A stretch of DNA of 12,020 nt, taken from positions 1 through 12,020 of the forward strand of contig CAKVCP010000063.1 of NCBI GenBank assembly GCA_934725735.1, given 5' to 3'. This DNA comes from an uncultured Thermoguttaceae bacterium. GTDB lineage: Bacteria; Planctomycetota; Planctomycetia; Pirellulales; Thermoguttaceae. Below are positions 10,426 to 12,020 of the stretch, piece by piece. The position numbers and the translations under genes were made by a program. The notes beneath the pieces are model-generated. The model did not search any database and had not been told where the DNA came from. It saw only the letters and a program-made list of their open reading frames with translations. Numbering within the stretch: the stretch's first letter is position 1; each line of letters starts with the position of its first letter.

Positions 10426-12020
10426 ACAAACGCCGCCGAAGAACTGCCCATGAGGTCGACTAAACGCCGCAAATACTCCGTTTGTCTCTTGTTCTCTTCG
10501 TAAAGCTTACGTTGTCCGTCCATCCCTCCGCCCCATGCTTGCGCCTGATACGCCGAAAACGTCCCCGTCGATTCGACCTTCTTCTGGATCGCGTTCGTCG
10601 TTTCTTCCGCCATCCCCTCTTCGTATTGTTCGTTTTGACGTTGAACTTCTTGATCCAGAGATTCAAATTTCTTTTGCGCCCCCGTCAGTTTGCGCAACGC
10701 CGCCGCGATCGTCGCGTCGTCGCCTCCCCTTTGCGCTTCATTTAGTTCTTTTTTTGCCGTTTTCATCTCTTTGAAACTCTTCTTCCAACGTTCGTCAAGC
10801 GACGCGTTTTGGTCGAAATACGCGTCTTCCGCCGCTTTTCGGTCTTCCTTCGCTTTCTCTTGCTCTTTCTCTCGCTCTTGTCGTTGGCGTTCTCTTTCTT
10901 GTCGTTGACGTTCTCTTTCTTGCGCTTTCATTTGGTTCTCACGGTTTAACGCGTCTTTGTCTGATTCGTATGTCCTTAACGCCGCCGTATACTTGCGCGT
11001 CGCCTCTGCGATTTGTTCGTCGTCTCCGCCTTGTTGCGCCTTTAGTAGCGCGTTCCCTGCCTCTGTAAGCTTATTTCCCGACAATCTCGCTTTCATTTCT
11101 GTCGACGACGTGTCGTAAATAAGGTCGTATTCGGCGTTTTCTCTTTTGCGTCGCGCCTCTTCTTTTTTGCGCTGTTCCTCTTTACTCTTCTGAGTCTCTT
11201 CCGACGACTCCTCCGGCTTGTCCATATTGGCTCTTAACGCGTCAAGTTCCGCTTGAAGCGTATTGATTTCGCTTTGGTTTTTCTCTTTCGCAGCTTTAGC
11301 TCTAGCTTGAAAATTGGCGTCGTTCTCTAGAATCGCTAATCGCGCTTCGTCGTCTGTTTCATACGACTCGAAATGCGTTAAGAAGTCTCCCCAACTTTCG
11401 CCCCGTTTTTTACCGATCGCTAATTCCGACCAAGTAACTTCTTCTCTTGCTAGTTTCTTTTCGATATTTTGATCTTGCGCATTTGCTTTCTTTTCGTTAA
11501 TGGCCGCTTCAAGCTCTTTGGCCTTCGCCTCCATCATTTTTTTGTTTAACTTCTCTTGCGCGCCGTTGGCGATATTGATCTTCCCTGTCACCGCGTCGAC
11601 GCTTACGCCGATCTCTCCGTAGGTTTCGTTAAGAATCGACGCTAGACGCGCCGCTTCCGAAATCTCCGCCGTTGTCAACGATTCTTTCGCGGCTAACTCT
11701 TCAAGACGGCGAAATCGTTCGGCGTCTTGTTCGCGCATCAAATCGCCTGCCTCAAGCGCTTGTTGTTTTTCATCCGACCAAAACGACTCGCTCTCTTTCG
11801 AAAAAGAACAATATAAAGCGACAGCCGCCGCCGCCGCGCCTGCGCCAAGAGCAATTGCGGAAAACGCGTTTGACACGCTCATTAGTTTTAACGCGGTTTT
11901 AGCGGCGTCTATTGCTTCCATGACTTTATGGTACGTCGTAACAGCGAATACCGTCGTTTTTATAGCCGCGGCCATTGCGCCTAGCGCCGCGGCTGTTTTT
12001 AGAATAGCTACGGTTAGAAC
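10422..12020 (-). CDS. Tail tape-measure-like protein, C-terminal part (5' end outside window)
   Basis: The frame is open through the right edge, giving at least 532 residues; an internal ATG at 11975 is not treated as the start because coding continues upstream (VLTVAILKTAAALGA). Residues about 15-70 are Ala-rich and hydrophobic, including SAIALGAGAAAAAVALYC, as in tape-measure proteins. The rest is Lys/Glu/Gln-rich coiled coil with an extreme ERERQRQ run. Two segments repeat with the pattern L-x2-AQ-x-GGDD-x2-IA-x3-RK-x-T, each followed by a short charged linker. Tape-measure proteins span the tail lumen and set tail length. The identification rests on composition and architecture rather than a firm domain. 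It ends the leftward structural operon, with no further tail genes downstream. Confidence 0.65.
   Translation of the reverse strand, partial: VLTVAILKTAAALGAMAAAIKTTVFAVTTYHKVMEAIDAAKTALKLMSVSNAFSAIALGAGAAAAAVALYCSFSKESESFWSDEKQQALEAGDLMREQDAERFRRLEELAAKESLTTAEISEAARLASILNETYGEIGVSVDAVTGKINIANGAQEKLNKKMMEAKAKELEAAINEKKANAQDQNIEKKLAREEVTWSELAIGKKRGESWGDFLTHFESYETDDEARLAILENDANFQARAKAAKEKNQSEINTLQAELDALRANMDKPEESSEETQKSKEEQRKKEEARRKRENAEYDLIYDTSSTEMKARLSGNKLTEAGNALLKAQQGGDDEQIAEATRKYTAALRTYESDKDALNRENQMKAQERERQRQERERQRQEREKEQEKAKEDRKAAEDAYFDQNASLDERWKKSFKEMKTAKKELNEAQRGGDDATIAAALRKLTGAQKKFESLDQEVQRQNEQYEEGMAEETTNAIQKKVESTGTFSAYQAQAWGGGMDGQRKLYEENKRQTEYLRRLVDLMGSSSAAFV
10878..10919 (-). repeat. 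Tandem 21-bp repeat within the coiled-coil gene
   Basis: Two consecutive 21-bp units (10878-10898 and 10899-10919) differ at one base and encode the repeated ERERQRQ heptad. The unit equals seven codons, one coiled-coil heptad, so slippage would lengthen or shorten the rod in frame. Confidence 0.85.

Noticed and set aside
10482..10908. Several rightward frames opposite the coiled-coil gene
   Set aside because: All are Arg/Ser/Phe/Leu-rich complements of the Lys/Glu-rich coiled coil, without start signals.

Overview
The window reads as the left end of an integrated temperate phage (prophage) beside a tRNA-Arg gene, followed by the phage's complete integration/replication/recombination operon, its immunity region, a large non-coding repeat region that looks like a replication origin, and the start of the structural (tail) genes. 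The host is a bacterium. The integrase C-terminus (WIGHSPQTAKDHYLHV type) and the Prim-Pol/DUF3987 replication protein remind me of planctomycete (Planctomycetota) mobile elements, but this assignment is tentative and rests on recall of family style, not on a search.

Layout. Bases 1-363 are host: the last 27 codons of an unrecognised gene with its terminator, then a tRNA-Arg (anticodon TCG) with promoter and terminator. From about 300-520 the element begins: a tyrosine integrase points at the 3' end of the tRNA. Reading leftward (minus strand) from a promoter near 8750, one tightly packed operon runs: 98-aa protein, 51-aa protein, Sak4-like ATPase, secreted CAP-domain protein, DUF669 protein, zinc-finger protein with an SSB-like C-terminal tip, Prim-Pol/DUF3987 primase-helicase, ThyX, RusA resolvase, sigma-like factor, excisionase-like HTH protein, integrase. 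Most junctions overlap by 1-31 bases or sit within 20 bases, so the genes are probably co-transcribed and translationally coupled.

Immunity and control. A Cro/C1-type (XRE) repressor at 8839-9243 is divergent from the operon. The 137-bp intergenic space holds three related 15-bp operator-like sites built on ATACGC-ATT-GCGTAT, one lying over the repressor's own -10 element and one over the leftward promoter, as in a lambda-like switch.

Non-coding block. Between the repressor and the next gene (9244-9963) lies a strong terminator, then about 400 bp of oriented short repeats (TTTCA(A)CGC) facing a very AT-rich core from both sides, including a perfect 37-bp inverted repeat. I interpret this as a candidate replication origin; it is the most unusual thing in the window. 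A GC-rich hairpin block and a good sigma-70 promoter follow, driving a small two-transmembrane protein of unknown function (9964-10425), a likely prophage cargo gene. It converges, with overlapping stop codons, on the 3' end of a long coiled-coil protein that runs off the right edge and resembles the C-terminal part of a tail tape-measure protein.

How the parts fit: Sak4, DUF669, the SSB-tailed zinc protein and RusA form a recombination set; Prim-Pol/DUF3987 primes and unwinds, possibly at the repeat region; ThyX supplies dTMP; the sigma-like factor may redirect host polymerase; Xis and Int handle excision and integration.
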